Shown: positions 41,916-51,177 of the stretch, piece after piece
How positions within the stretch are numbered: the first letter of the stretch is position 1
How the letters are laid out: every line of letters begins with the position of its first letter
Source: Bacteroidaceae bacterium
GTDB taxonomy: Bacteria; Bacteroidota; Bacteroidia; Bacteroidales; Bacteroidaceae
Length of the DNA: 58,443 bases
Direction of reading: 5' to 3'
NCBI GenBank assembly: GCA_017429525.1
Contig: JAFROT010000029.1
Span: 1-58,443 of the forward strand
Program-made: the position numbers and the translations under genes
Notes under the pieces: model-generated
Told to the model about the DNA's origin: nothing
Database searches by the model: none
Seen by the model: only the letters and a program-made list of their open reading frames with translations

Positions 41916-44900
41916 ATGAATCGTCTGCTGAAATGGATAGGAGCTGCGGTGGTCACGCCCATCGCCGTCGCTGCGGTGGCAGCGGTGGCGCTGTACCTGC
42001 CTCCCGTACAGGACTTCGCCGTAAAACATCTGGCGCGCTACGCGTCGGAGCAGACGGGCATGGACATCAGCATTGGTCGACTGCGGCTGAGCCCATGGGC
42101 CGACCTGCGGCTGGACGATTTCACGGCTGTGGACGCTGATGGCGACACCGTGGTCGCGGCACGTGAGGCTACAGTAGACCTGCGACTTAAGGACGTCTTC
42201 AAGAAAAAGATAGGCATTGAAGGCGTGACGCTCGACGGAGCACGCGTGAACACGAAGGACATGGTGGCCGAGGCCGACATACGCGGCAGCCTCGACCACT
42301 TTGAATTGCACGACGACGTGGACCTGGGGCGCAAACATGTCGACCTGAAGAAGATTGCAGGCAGAGGCCTTGAATTAGATATTTCCCTGCGCGATACGAC
42401 TGTCGAGGACACCACCAAATCAGAGCCTCTCACGTGGACAGCCGCTGTCAAGCGCGCCCAGATAGAGGACTCCCACCTGCGCTTCGCCACGGCTGGCGAC
42501 TCGCTCGTGGCCGACGCCGACATCGAACATCTGTCAATCGACGAGGCTGAGGTTGACCTTGGACGACAGCTATATAAGGCCAAGAAGGCTCAACTGAAAG
42601 GGACTCTGAAGGAGTTGAAAGGCGCGGGCGTGCTGGAGAACGTTAACGGGAACGGGAGTTCACAGCAAAACAACGCTTCAAACCTGAAGAACGATAACGG
42701 GAACCATTACGGGGAAAAGGGGCTTCCGCTTGAACTTAAGCTGGAAGACGTGGCCTACGACGGCGAGCGGCAACACGTCAGTTTGCCGAGCATCGACCTG
42801 AAGACACCGACGTCGCAATTCAAGGGCGGCACAGAACTGGACCTGAAGGCTTTCGGCCCCGACGGCGACGGTGCGATGGACCTGAACTTCGAGACGGACC
42901 TCTCGAAAGCCGACATCCGTCGCATTGCAGGGAAAAACCTGCCTAAAGGCTTCGACCAATCGTACCCCGAGCAGTTGCTGCATGTAAAGGGCACGGGCCG
43001 TGGCAACCTGCAACGCATGACGCTCAACCACTTCGAGGCGACGCTGCCGGGCGCGTTCACGATGGACGGACGCGGCGAGCTGGCGGGCTTGAACGACTCC
43101 ACGGGGCTCAAGGCCGACATCGACTACAACCTGGAAACGAAAGACGTGAACTGGCTGCGCGGAATGGCCGACGGCACCCTCGACGACATTCGACTGCCGC
43201 AGATGAGTCTGGCCGGTAACGTCAAGGCCGACGGCACTCACTACTCGACGCTCTCGACACTACGCGAGGGGGGAGGCATGGCCGTTGTGAAAGCCGACAT
43301 CGACACGCGCGACAACCTCATCTTCGATGCCGACGTGCGCGCCAAGGCGCTGCGACTGAAGGACTTCATGCCGTCACTGCCCGTGAGTCCGCTGACGGGA
43401 ACGCTGGCGCTGAAAGGGACGGGCACCGACATCAACAGCCGCGCTACGCATATCAACGCCAAAGCCAAGATAGCCACCCTGCGCTACGACAAGATTAACC
43501 TGGACGGCACGACGCTCGATGCTGAACTTAGGAACGGACGCGCACGCGCACGTGTCACCGCCGATAATCCGCTTCTGACCATGCAGGCCGACCTCGATGG
43601 GATTCTCAACGTTAGAGGGAACGATAATGTCAACGGGCGCTCAGCGCACAGCGATGCTTCAACCTCGGAGCGCTCAACCTCTGGTCGCCTCGACGCTCCG
43701 AAGAACGGCAAGGGAAGCCTAAACGGGAAACGACCGAGCGCCCCCCTGTCCGACCTCTCGTTCTCGGTAGACCTAAGCCGCGCGGACCTGCAGGGACTCG
43801 GACTGGTTGACGACCCGCTGAAGGTGGCCGCTTGCATGCACCTCGAAGGGACAACCGACCTGAAGAGCCGCCATCGCGTCAGCGGCACGATTACTGACAT
43901 CATACTGCAGCCCGGCGACACGCTCTTCCGCCCCGAGGACGTGACGCTCGAAGCTCTGTTGCGGCCCGACACGACCTACGCCCACGTCAGCAGCGGTGAC
44001 CTCGTCATGACCGCCCGTGGTCGCACCAGCTACGACCGTCTGCTCAAACAGCTGCAACAGCTGGCCGACGAGGCGACGACACAGATGAAGGAGCACCGCT
44101 TAGTACCCGGCGAACTGAAACGCCGACTGCCTCAGATGGACGTCCACCTGACGGCAGGACAGCACAATCCTGCGTATGACATTCTGAAGTCAATGGGCTA
44201 TGACTACGAGGCAGCCGACCTCGACCTGAGCATGAGCCCCTCGACCGGCATCAACGGCGGCGGGCACATTCATCAGCTCAACGCAGGCACCATCCTGCTG
44301 GACACCATCAATTTCCACGCCGTACAGGACTCCACGGGCATCGCCCTCGATGCACGCGTACACAACGGACGGCGCAACCCACAAATCAGCTTCGACTCGC
44401 GACTGGCGGCCCATCTCGGCGACGATGGGCGCGCAAATGCCAACCTACTGTTCTACGATGACCGCGGGCAGAAGGGCATCGACTTAGGCCTTCAGACCGC
44501 CGTCAGGAACGACAGCCTCGTCATTCACCTCGACCCGCTCAACCCCGTCATCGCCTACCGACGCTTCCACCTCAATGAGGATAACACCATCCGACTGGGC
44601 AAGAAGAACCGCGTGACGGCCAACGTCGACCTACTGGCCGACGATGGAACGGGCCTGAAAATCTACTCGGCCGACAACGACGACGCGCTGCAAGACCTGA
44701 CCGTCTCGGTGAACCACCTCAATCTGGGCGAGCTGATGACAGTGCTGCCTTACGCACCGCGCATCACTGGCTACCTGCACGGCGACGCACATCTCATCCA
44801 GACGGCTGAGCACTTGAGCGTCTCGACCGACATGACCGTCGACGACCTGACCTACGAAGGTGCCGCACTCGGACAAGTAGGCCTCGAGGGCGTCTACCTG

Positions 44901-46574
44901 CCCAACACCGACGGCAGCCACTACGTTGACGGCAGCCTCCTGCACACGGGTATGCCCGTAGCCACCTTTAATGGCACCTACACGCCCCGTGGCGAGCAGG
45001 GCCTGCTCGACATCAACGCCTCACTGGACCGTCTGCCCTTCGCGTTGGCCAACGGCTTCTTCCCCGACGGCGTGGCAACACTAAGCGGCGTGGCCATCGG
45101 CGACGTCCACGTGGGCGGCACGACAGCGCGACCGCGCGTAGACGGATCCATCGTGACCAGCGATTTGCTCGTGCGCTCGGCACCCTACAGCCTCAGCCTA
45201 CGTGTGGCCGACGATACGCTACGCTTCGACAACAGCCATTTGAAATTAGACAATGTCCGCATCTACTCTACTGGCCGCAACCCGCTCACTGCCAATGCCG
45301 ACGTTGATTTCACCACTACCGACAAGATTCGCGTCAACGCTACTTTGGCGGCAACCAACTACGAACTCATCAACGCCAAGAAAACTTCGCAGGCCGTGGC
45401 CTATGGAAAGGTCTACGTAGACCTCAACACGATGGTACGCGGCACGCTCGACGACCTGCGGATGTACGGTCGTCTGAAGGTACTGGGCAGCACCGACCTG
45501 ACCTACGTACTCACCGACTCACCACTGACAGTCGAGGACCAGCTGGCCGACCTCGTGGAATTCGTGGACTTCACCGATACAGTGACCGTGGTAGAGCAGA
45601 AGCATGAGCGCCCGCAGAACCTGAATATCACCATGAGCGTCAGCATCGATGACGCCGCCCAGGTCCACTGCCTACTCAGTGCCGACGGCTCCAGCTATGT
45701 CGATCTCGAGGGCGGCGGCGACCTGACGCTGACCTATTCACCCGAGAAGGACCTGCAGATGAATGGCCGCTACACCGTTAATAGCGGTACGCTCAAATAC
45801 ACAATGATGGTCATCCCACTGAAGGAGTTCACCATCAAGAGCGGCAGCTATGCCGAGTTCCGCGGGCCGTTAATGAATCCGACGCTCAACATTAGCGCTA
45901 CCGAACGCCTGCGCACTACCATCACAGAGAACCAGCAACCGCGATCGGTCAACTTCGACGTCGGTATGAATATCACGCAGACACTCGAAGACCTTGGCCT
46001 GGAGTTCACGCTCGACGCCCCCGAGGACCTCAGCATTCGCAACGAGCTGGCCGCCATGTCGGCCGAGCAGCGAGGACGCGTAGCCGTAACAATGCTGGCC
46101 ACAGGCATGTATATCACTGACGCCAATAGTGCCTCGAGCGGAGGCTTCTCGACGCAGAACGCCCTCAACGCCTTCCTGCAGAGCCAGATCTCGAACATCA
46201 CCAGCAAGGCGCTGAAGAGCGTCGATCTCTCATTAGGCATGGAGCAAGGCACGAGTGCCACTGGCTCGACGACAACCGACTACAGTTTCCGCTTCGCCAA
46301 GCGCTTCTGGGGCAACCGCATCAGCGTCATCGTAGGCGGAAAAGTGAGCACCGGAGCCAACGCACAGAACACTGGGCAGTCACTCATCGACAACGTCAGC
46401 ATCGAGTACCGCCTCGATCAGAGCGCCAGCCGCTACGTCAAGGTCTACTACGACAAGAACTACGAATCGCTGCTCGAGAGCGAAGTCACCGAGATGGGAG
46501 CGGGCCTCGTCCTGCGCCGCAAGACGACTCGCCTCGGCGACCTTTTCTTGTTCAAAAAGAAAAAAGAAGAATAA
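41916..46574 (+). CDS. tamB: TamB-like envelope biogenesis protein
   Basis: 1552 residues. A single N-terminal membrane anchor (IGAAVVTPIAVAAVAAVALYL) is followed by a very long beta-rich region with AsmA-type features (GRLRLSPWADLRLDDF) and the C-terminal TamB (DUF490) domain ending GNRISVIVGGKVSTGAN...IEYRLDQ. TamB-type proteins span the periplasm as lipid-carrying beta-taco rods and work with a TamA/TamL barrel; the gene for that partner is next. Two in-frame insertions (42637-42716 and 43605-43735), rich in Asn, Ser and Gly, share AACGTTA-n2-GGGAACG, a GCTTCAA-CCT block and GAAGAACG, and look like copies of one element. The start is set by the promoter and by the position of the anchor. 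Confidence 0.88.
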   Translation: MNRLLKWIGAAVVTPIAVAAVAAVALYLPPVQDFAVKHLARYASEQTGMDISIGRLRLSPWADLRLDDFTAVDADGDTVVAAREATVDLRLKDVFKKKIGIEGVTLDGARVNTKDMVAEADIRGSLDHFELHDDVDLGRKHVDLKKIAGRGLELDISLRDTTVEDTTKSEPLTWTAAVKRAQIEDSHLRFATAGDSLVADADIEHLSIDEAEVDLGRQLYKAKKAQLKGTLKELKGAGVLENVNGNGSSQQNNASNLKNDNGNHYGEKGLPLELKLEDVAYDGERQHVSLPSIDLKTPTSQFKGGTELDLKAFGPDGDGAMDLNFETDLSKADIRRIAGKNLPKGFDQSYPEQLLHVKGTGRGNLQRMTLNHFEATLPGAFTMDGRGELAGLNDSTGLKADIDYNLETKDVNWLRGMADGTLDDIRLPQMSLAGNVKADGTHYSTLSTLREGGGMAVVKADIDTRDNLIFDADVRAKALRLKDFMPSLPVSPLTGTLALKGTGTDINSRATHINAKAKIATLRYDKINLDGTTLDAELRNGRARARVTADNPLLTMQADLDGILNVRGNDNVNGRSAHSDASTSERSTSGRLDAPKNGKGSLNGKRPSAPLSDLSFSVDLSRADLQGLGLVDDPLKVAACMHLEGTTDLKSRHRVSGTITDIILQPGDTLFRPEDVTLEALLRPDTTYAHVSSGDLVMTARGRTSYDRLLKQLQQLADEATTQMKEHRLVPGELKRRLPQMDVHLTAGQHNPAYDILKSMGYDYEAADLDLSMSPSTGINGGGHIHQLNAGTILLDTINFHAVQDSTGIALDARVHNGRRNPQISFDSRLAAHLGDDGRANANLLFYDDRGQKGIDLGLQTAVRNDSLVIHLDPLNPVIAYRRFHLNEDNTIRLGKKNRVTANVDLLADDGTGLKIYSADNDDALQDLTVSVNHLNLGELMTVLPYAPRITGYLHGDAHLIQTAEHLSVSTDMTVDDLTYEGAALGQVGLEGVYLPNTDGSHYVDGSLLHTGMPVATFNGTYTPRGEQGLLDINASLDRLPFALANGFFPDGVATLSGVAIGDVHVGGTTARPRVDGSIVTSDLLVRSAPYSLSLRVADDTLRFDNSHLKLDNVRIYSTGRNPLTANADVDFTTTDKIRVNATLAATNYELINAKKTSQAVAYGKVYVDLNTMVRGTLDDLRMYGRLKVLGSTDLTYVLTDSPLTVEDQLADLVEFVDFTDTVTVVEQKHERPQNLNITMSVSIDDAAQVHCLLSADGSSYVDLEGGGDLTLTYSPEKDLQMNGRYTVNSGTLKYTMMVIPLKEFTIKSGSYAEFRGPLMNPTLNISATERLRTTITENQQPRSVNFDVGMNITQTLEDLGLEFTLDAPEDLSIRNELAAMSAEQRGRVAVTMLATGMYITDANSASSGGFSTQNALNAFLQSQISNITSKALKSVDLSLGMEQGTSATGSTTTDYSFRFAKRFWGNRISVIVGGKVSTGANAQNTGQSLIDNVSIEYRLDQSASRYVKVYYDKNYESLLESEVTEMGAGLVLRRKTTRLGDLFLFKKKKEE

Positions 46575-46684
46575 TTAGGAGAGTGAAAAGAGAGTACTTT
46601 CGGAACAGCAAGCGCCATGAGAGTTCGCTTACGAATGGCCAAGTCGTGACGAAAGGTAACGAAGTTAAAAATGAATCGTGAAAG

Positions 46685-49276
46685 ATGAGACATAAGACTA
46701 TCTATAGTAACAGTATTGCGCGTGTGTTACGCTCCTGGCATAACACGCTCTTATTCTTCATCCTTCTTTCCTCATCCTTCATCCTCGTCACCTCCTGCTC
46801 CACGACTGAGAAGCTGCCCGAGGGCGACGTCCTCTATACGGGCATCTCGGAGATAGCCTACGGCCGCAAAGCCAAAAACAAGAGTACCCAAACCGGCGCC
46901 AAGGACTCCACGGGCGTGATCACCGCCATGGCTAAGGCTTACAATACCGTCGAAAACCTGCTCACGGGTAATGTCCGTGCCGAGGACCTGCGCGCCTTGC
47001 TCAGCAAGAACGACAGCCTCAGCCGCGAGCAACGCGACTCGATAGCTCGCTGCGCAGCTGTGCTCGAACAGGCAAATGAAGCCGTTCGCGAAGAGGTCGA
47101 TGCGGCTCTCGCCTATCCGCCCAACAACAATGTCTTTGGCAGTTCGTCGGCACGCTGGCCACTGCCCATAGGCCTTTGGTTCTACAATGGTTTTGCGGGA
47201 GCCGAAAGCCGCTTCGGCAAATGGATGTTCAACAGCTTTGCCTCGACGCCTCACACCATCGCTACCGCCAACCCACAACTGCGTACGCAAGTAGCGCGCA
47301 ACACGTTGCGCAACTACGGCTTCTTCCGCGGACGTGTCGACTACGAGGTCCAGCCCAACGACCGCAACCCGCGCAAGGCCAAGATCGGCTACTCGGTCTA
47401 TCCCGGTCCGCTATTCCGATTCGGCACAATCGAATACCAGAATTTCGACGCCGTCACCGACAGCATCATCCGCGCCACAGCCGACAAGAGCCTGCTCCAT
47501 AGTGGCGACGCCTTCAACGTTCCTAACCTCGATGCCGAGCGGCAGCGCCTCAGCACGCTCTTCCGCAACAACGGCTTCTTCTATTTCCGTCCCGAACTCA
47601 TCGCCTACCGCGCCGATACGCTGCAGACACCCTTCACGGCCCACCTGCAGATCCGGCCGCGTCCCGACCTGCCGCCGCAGGTGCGCAACCGCTACAAGAT
47701 GGGCGAGACCACAATTACGGTCATGCCCTACGACGACTACCGCATCACCGACAGTCTGGCGCTGCGCGAGTTCAAGTACCGTTGGAGCGGCGACACGCGC
47801 AAACCGCCCCTTCGCTTCGGAGCCATCCGTCACTACCTCTTCTACCAGCAAGGCTCGCCCTATCGCGCCAGCGTCCACGAGATTATCCAGCAAAAGCTCT
47901 CCGGCATGGGTGTCTTCTCGAACATACAGATAAGCTACGCTCCGCATGACACCACCGATACGTGCTCTACGCTCGACGTCAACATCTTCGGCATCCTCGA
48001 CAAGCCCTTCGACAGCGAACTTGAAGCGAAGATCACCAACAAAAGTAACGGATTGCTGGGTCCAGGACTGGCTTGGGGGATGAGTAAGCGCAATGCCTTC
48101 CGTGGCGCCGAGCAGCTCTCGTTCAAGGTCCATGGCAGCTACGAATGGCAGACAGGAGCCTCGGCTACAGAGGGCCACAACGGCCTGCTCAACTCCTTCG
48201 AACTGGGCGCTACTGCAGGACTCACCTACCCTCGCCTACGCTTCTTCAACCTGCCTTTCATCAGGCAGATGGGCCGCCGTGCCGAAGCGACGACGGCCTA
48301 CAAGATGGACGTCGACTGGATGAATCGCGCTGGGTTCTTCCAACTGCTCAATTTCAGTGGACGCCTCACCTATACCTATTGGAACCTGCGACACCGCCGT
48401 CTGCGCCATGAGTTGACGCCCGCCCGCCTCGACTATACGATGCTGGCCCACCGCTCGCAGCGCTTCGACTCGCTCATGACAGCCAACCCAGCCCTCTACA
48501 TCAGTATGCGCAACCAGCTGGTACCTTCGATGGCCTATACGCTCACCTACTCGACCCTGCGCCCTGGAACGATAACCAACAATAATGTCCACTCGCGCAC
48601 GATTATCATCAGCGCCAAGCAAGCTGGACATATCGTCAACGGAATCTACGCCCTCGCCGGACACGACCGCAAGGAACGGAATAAGAAACTGCTCGGCGTA
48701 CCCTACGCACAATTTCTTAAACTCTCGGCCGAATGGCGAGAGACCTTCCCCGTGACCCTACATTCACGCATCGCGGCCCGCGCCTATCTCGGTGCAGTCT
48801 GGAGCTACGGCAACTCGACCATGGCGCCTTACTCAGACCTCTTCAATGTAGGAGGTGCCAACAGCATCCGAGCCTTTGGCGTCCGTACGCTGGGGCCTGG
48901 TCGCTATCATCCGGCCACGTCAGGATGGAGCTACGTAGACCAAGTCGGAAACCTCAAGCTGGAGGCTAACGTTGAGTATCGCTTCCCGCTCGTAGGAGCC
49001 CTCGAAGGTGCCGTCTTCCTCGATGCCGGAAACGTATGGCTGATGCAGCCCGATGAGCACCGACCGGGCGCCGCCATCAATGCCAGCGAATTCCTCAACG
49101 ATATCGCCCTCGGAACGGGCCTCGGCTTCCGCTACGATCTTGACTTTCTCGTCCTCCGCTTTGATATTGGCGTAGGCCTGCATGCGCCCTATGCTACAGG
49201 GCGAACCGGCTACTACAATATGCCGAGATTCAAAGACTCTCTCGGCTTCCATATCGCCGTAGGATATCCGTTCTAG
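46685..49276 (+). CDS. tamL: TamL: lipoprotein BamA/TamA-family outer-membrane barrel
   Basis: 863 residues. A lipoprotein signal ends LVTSC (cysteine 38), then an N-terminal region with POTRA-like segments (NTLRNYGFFRGRVDYEVQ, LFRNNGFFYFRPEL, IIQQKLSGMGVFSNIQISY). The C-terminal Omp85 barrel (about 470-863) carries LFNVGGANSIRAFGVRTLGPG and ends in the aromatic GFHIAVGYPF. The combination of lipid anchor and Omp85 barrel is the Bacteroidetes TamL type, encoded with tamB. Expected role: insertion of outer-membrane components together with TamB. It begins 110 nt after tamB and probably shares its transcript. Confidence 0.88.
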   Translation: MRHKTIYSNSIARVLRSWHNTLLFFILLSSSFILVTSCSTTEKLPEGDVLYTGISEIAYGRKAKNKSTQTGAKDSTGVITAMAKAYNTVENLLTGNVRAEDLRALLSKNDSLSREQRDSIARCAAVLEQANEAVREEVDAALAYPPNNNVFGSSSARWPLPIGLWFYNGFAGAESRFGKWMFNSFASTPHTIATANPQLRTQVARNTLRNYGFFRGRVDYEVQPNDRNPRKAKIGYSVYPGPLFRFGTIEYQNFDAVTDSIIRATADKSLLHSGDAFNVPNLDAERQRLSTLFRNNGFFYFRPELIAYRADTLQTPFTAHLQIRPRPDLPPQVRNRYKMGETTITVMPYDDYRITDSLALREFKYRWSGDTRKPPLRFGAIRHYLFYQQGSPYRASVHEIIQQKLSGMGVFSNIQISYAPHDTTDTCSTLDVNIFGILDKPFDSELEAKITNKSNGLLGPGLAWGMSKRNAFRGAEQLSFKVHGSYEWQTGASATEGHNGLLNSFELGATAGLTYPRLRFFNLPFIRQMGRRAEATTAYKMDVDWMNRAGFFQLLNFSGRLTYTYWNLRHRRLRHELTPARLDYTMLAHRSQRFDSLMTANPALYISMRNQLVPSMAYTLTYSTLRPGTITNNNVHSRTIIISAKQAGHIVNGIYALAGHDRKERNKKLLGVPYAQFLKLSAEWRETFPVTLHSRIAARAYLGAVWSYGNSTMAPYSDLFNVGGANSIRAFGVRTLGPGRYHPATSGWSYVDQVGNLKLEANVEYRFPLVGALEGAVFLDAGNVWLMQPDEHRPGAAINASEFLNDIALGTGLGFRYDLDFLVLRFDIGVGLHAPYATGRTGYYNMPRFKDSLGFHIAVGYPF

Positions 49277-49277
49277 A

Positions 49278-49425
49278 ATGACGAATAATATAATGAAGAA
49301 TGAAGAATAAGGATTACCTTTTGAATGTGCAGGTAACTTGTATTCGTCATTTATCATTCGTCATTCGTCATTATATTATTCGTCATTTGTCATTCGTCAT
49401 TCGTCATTATATTATTCTTCATTCT
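49278..49425. repeat. Inverted and tandem repeats between tamL and the sulfatase
   Basis: AATGACGAATAATATAATGA, starting at 49278, has perfect complements in the right arm, where the TCATTATATTATTCGTCATT block sits inside a roughly 38-bp tandem duplication (about 49358-49420). The centre holds TTACC (49314-49318) facing GGTAA (49331-49335). It has the same plan as the elements at 5901 and 37886, with different arm sequence. Confidence 0.6.
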
Positions 49426-49427
49426 CC

Positions 49428-50948
49428 ATGCGACTCTCATTAGCAGCTATTGCGGCAGCAGCCGCATCCTCGGCCTCAGCGGCCACGCCTCCGCCTAACA
49501 TCGTCCTCATTCTGGCCGACGACCTCGGGTACGGCGACGTCAGTGCCTACGGACAGGCCACCATTCAGACGCCGAACATCGACCGCCTGGCTCGCGGTGG
49601 CGTCTGCTTCACCGACGGTCACGCGACATCGGCCACATCCACGCCCAGCCGCTACGGACTCTTCACGGGCATGTATCCATGGCGCAACAAGGACGCGCAC
49701 ATCCTCCCCGGCGACGCTCCTCTCATCGTCGACCCACAGCAGTTCACGCTCCCTCGTATGCTCCAGCAGGCAGGCTACACGACGGCCGCCATCGGAAAAT
49801 GGCACCTCGGCATGGGCATTGGTAAGATCAACTGGAATGATTTGATCACGCCAGGCGCACGAGAGATAGGGTTCGACTACTCGTGCATCATCGCGGCCAC
49901 GGTAGACCGCGTGCCTACGGTCTACGTCGAGAACGGGCGCGTCGTAGGCCTCGACCCTTCCGACCCCATTGAGGTGGACTACAACCGCAACTTCCCCGGC
50001 GAGCCGACGGCCCTCAACAACCCCGAACTCGTCACGCTGCCTTGGTCGCACGGCCACAACAACGCTGTTATCAACGGGATCGGGCGCATCGGCTTCATGA
50101 AAGGCGGAAAGGCCGCGCGCTGGAAGGACGACGAGATGGCGCAGTACTTCCTCGACCACTGCACTGCCTTCATCGACGAGAACCGCCAACGGCCGTTCTT
50201 CCTCTACTACGGTCTCCATGAACCTCACGTGCCCCGCGTCCCCGATGCGCGTTTCGTCGGCCGTACGCCTCTCGGTCCGCGTGGCGATGTCATCGTTGAG
50301 GCCGACTGGTGCGTGGGGCAGCTCATCGACAAGCTGGAGCGCGAAGGTCTGCTCGACAACACACTCATCATCTTCTCGTCAGACAACGGCCCCGTCCTCG
50401 ACGACGGCTACAAGGACGGAGCCCGCGAGTCGGCTCCCCTCCACGACCCCAAGGGCGGACTGCGCGGAGGCAAATACAGCCTGTTCGAAGCAGGCACACG
50501 CGTGCCTTTCTTCGTCTACTGGCGCGGCCATGTCCGACCGCTCGTCAGCGACGCCATGGTCTCACAGCAAGACCTTCTGGCCTCGCTTGCCGCACTCGTC
50601 CATCAGCCTGTACCTGCAGGTCTCGACTCCGAGAATCACCTGTCCACCTTCCTCGGCCGCTCGCGCAAAGCACGAAAGGAAATGATTGTCGAGGCCGCCG
50701 GTCGTCTGGCCTACCGCAATGGTCGCTATGCCCTCGTCCCTCCTTACCGCGGTGCACGCACGAATCTCACGGGCAACGAGCTCGGCGTCGTCGATCGCTA
50801 CACGCTCTACGACCTGCAGGCTGACCCCTCGCAGCAGCGCGACATCACGGAGAGCAACCCACGCCTCGTCGAACGTCTGCGTCGTCGCTTCCTGCGTCTC
50901 GTAGGCAATCACTATAAGGAAGACCGACAACAGGAAGCCCTCAAATGA
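49428..50948 (+). CDS. Secreted Ser-type sulfatase
   Basis: 506 residues from MRLSLAAIAAAAASSASAA, a signal peptide. Metal-binding LILADDLGYGD (D31, D32) precedes the sulfatase signature S71-T-P-S-R (TSTPSRYGLFTG). Here serine, not cysteine, must be converted to formylglycine, which in anaerobes is done by the radical-SAM enzyme anSME. AAIGKWHLGMG supplies the catalytic lysine and histidine, and IIFSSDNGP the second metal site. It removes sulfate esters from glycans, with substrate unknown. The longer in-frame ORF from 49338 only translates the tandem repeat, so the start is placed at 49428. Confidence 0.88.
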   Translation: MRLSLAAIAAAAASSASAATPPPNIVLILADDLGYGDVSAYGQATIQTPNIDRLARGGVCFTDGHATSATSTPSRYGLFTGMYPWRNKDAHILPGDAPLIVDPQQFTLPRMLQQAGYTTAAIGKWHLGMGIGKINWNDLITPGAREIGFDYSCIIAATVDRVPTVYVENGRVVGLDPSDPIEVDYNRNFPGEPTALNNPELVTLPWSHGHNNAVINGIGRIGFMKGGKAARWKDDEMAQYFLDHCTAFIDENRQRPFFLYYGLHEPHVPRVPDARFVGRTPLGPRGDVIVEADWCVGQLIDKLEREGLLDNTLIIFSSDNGPVLDDGYKDGARESAPLHDPKGGLRGGKYSLFEAGTRVPFFVYWRGHVRPLVSDAMVSQQDLLASLAALVHQPVPAGLDSENHLSTFLGRSRKARKEMIVEAAGRLAYRNGRYALVPPYRGARTNLTGNELGVVDRYTLYDLQADPSQQRDITESNPRLVERLRRRFLRLVGNHYKEDRQQEALK

Positions 50949-51097
50949 CCTGCGAACAGGACTAACGGAAACTACGCCCTTATCATTTCGAGCCTAAGCT
51001 CATCTCAGGCACAGCGACACGGAGGCACAAAGACACAAGCTTTGTTTCTCGTGTCTCCGTATGCTACAATATCTTGATTCTTATACAGCCCCAAAAC

Positions 51098-51132
51098 AAT
51101 CCTCCCCCATCCGAACCGGACGAGGGAGGATT
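51098..51132. terminator. Terminator hairpin between convergent genes
   Basis: AATCCTCCC (51098-51106) pairs with GGGAGGATT (51124-51132). On the minus strand GTTTTG follows. A second imperfect stem (ACGGAG/CTCCGT, about 51028-51061) lies nearer the sulfatase gene. Confidence 0.55.
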
Positions 51133-51177
51133 CTTCTATGGTTTGAACGTTAATCGCCAGACAATGGTCATCAGTCG

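Noticed and set aside
49338-49427. Longer N-terminus for the sulfatase
   Set aside because: It only translates the tandem repeat (SSFIIRHSSLYYSS), ahead of a normal signal peptide.
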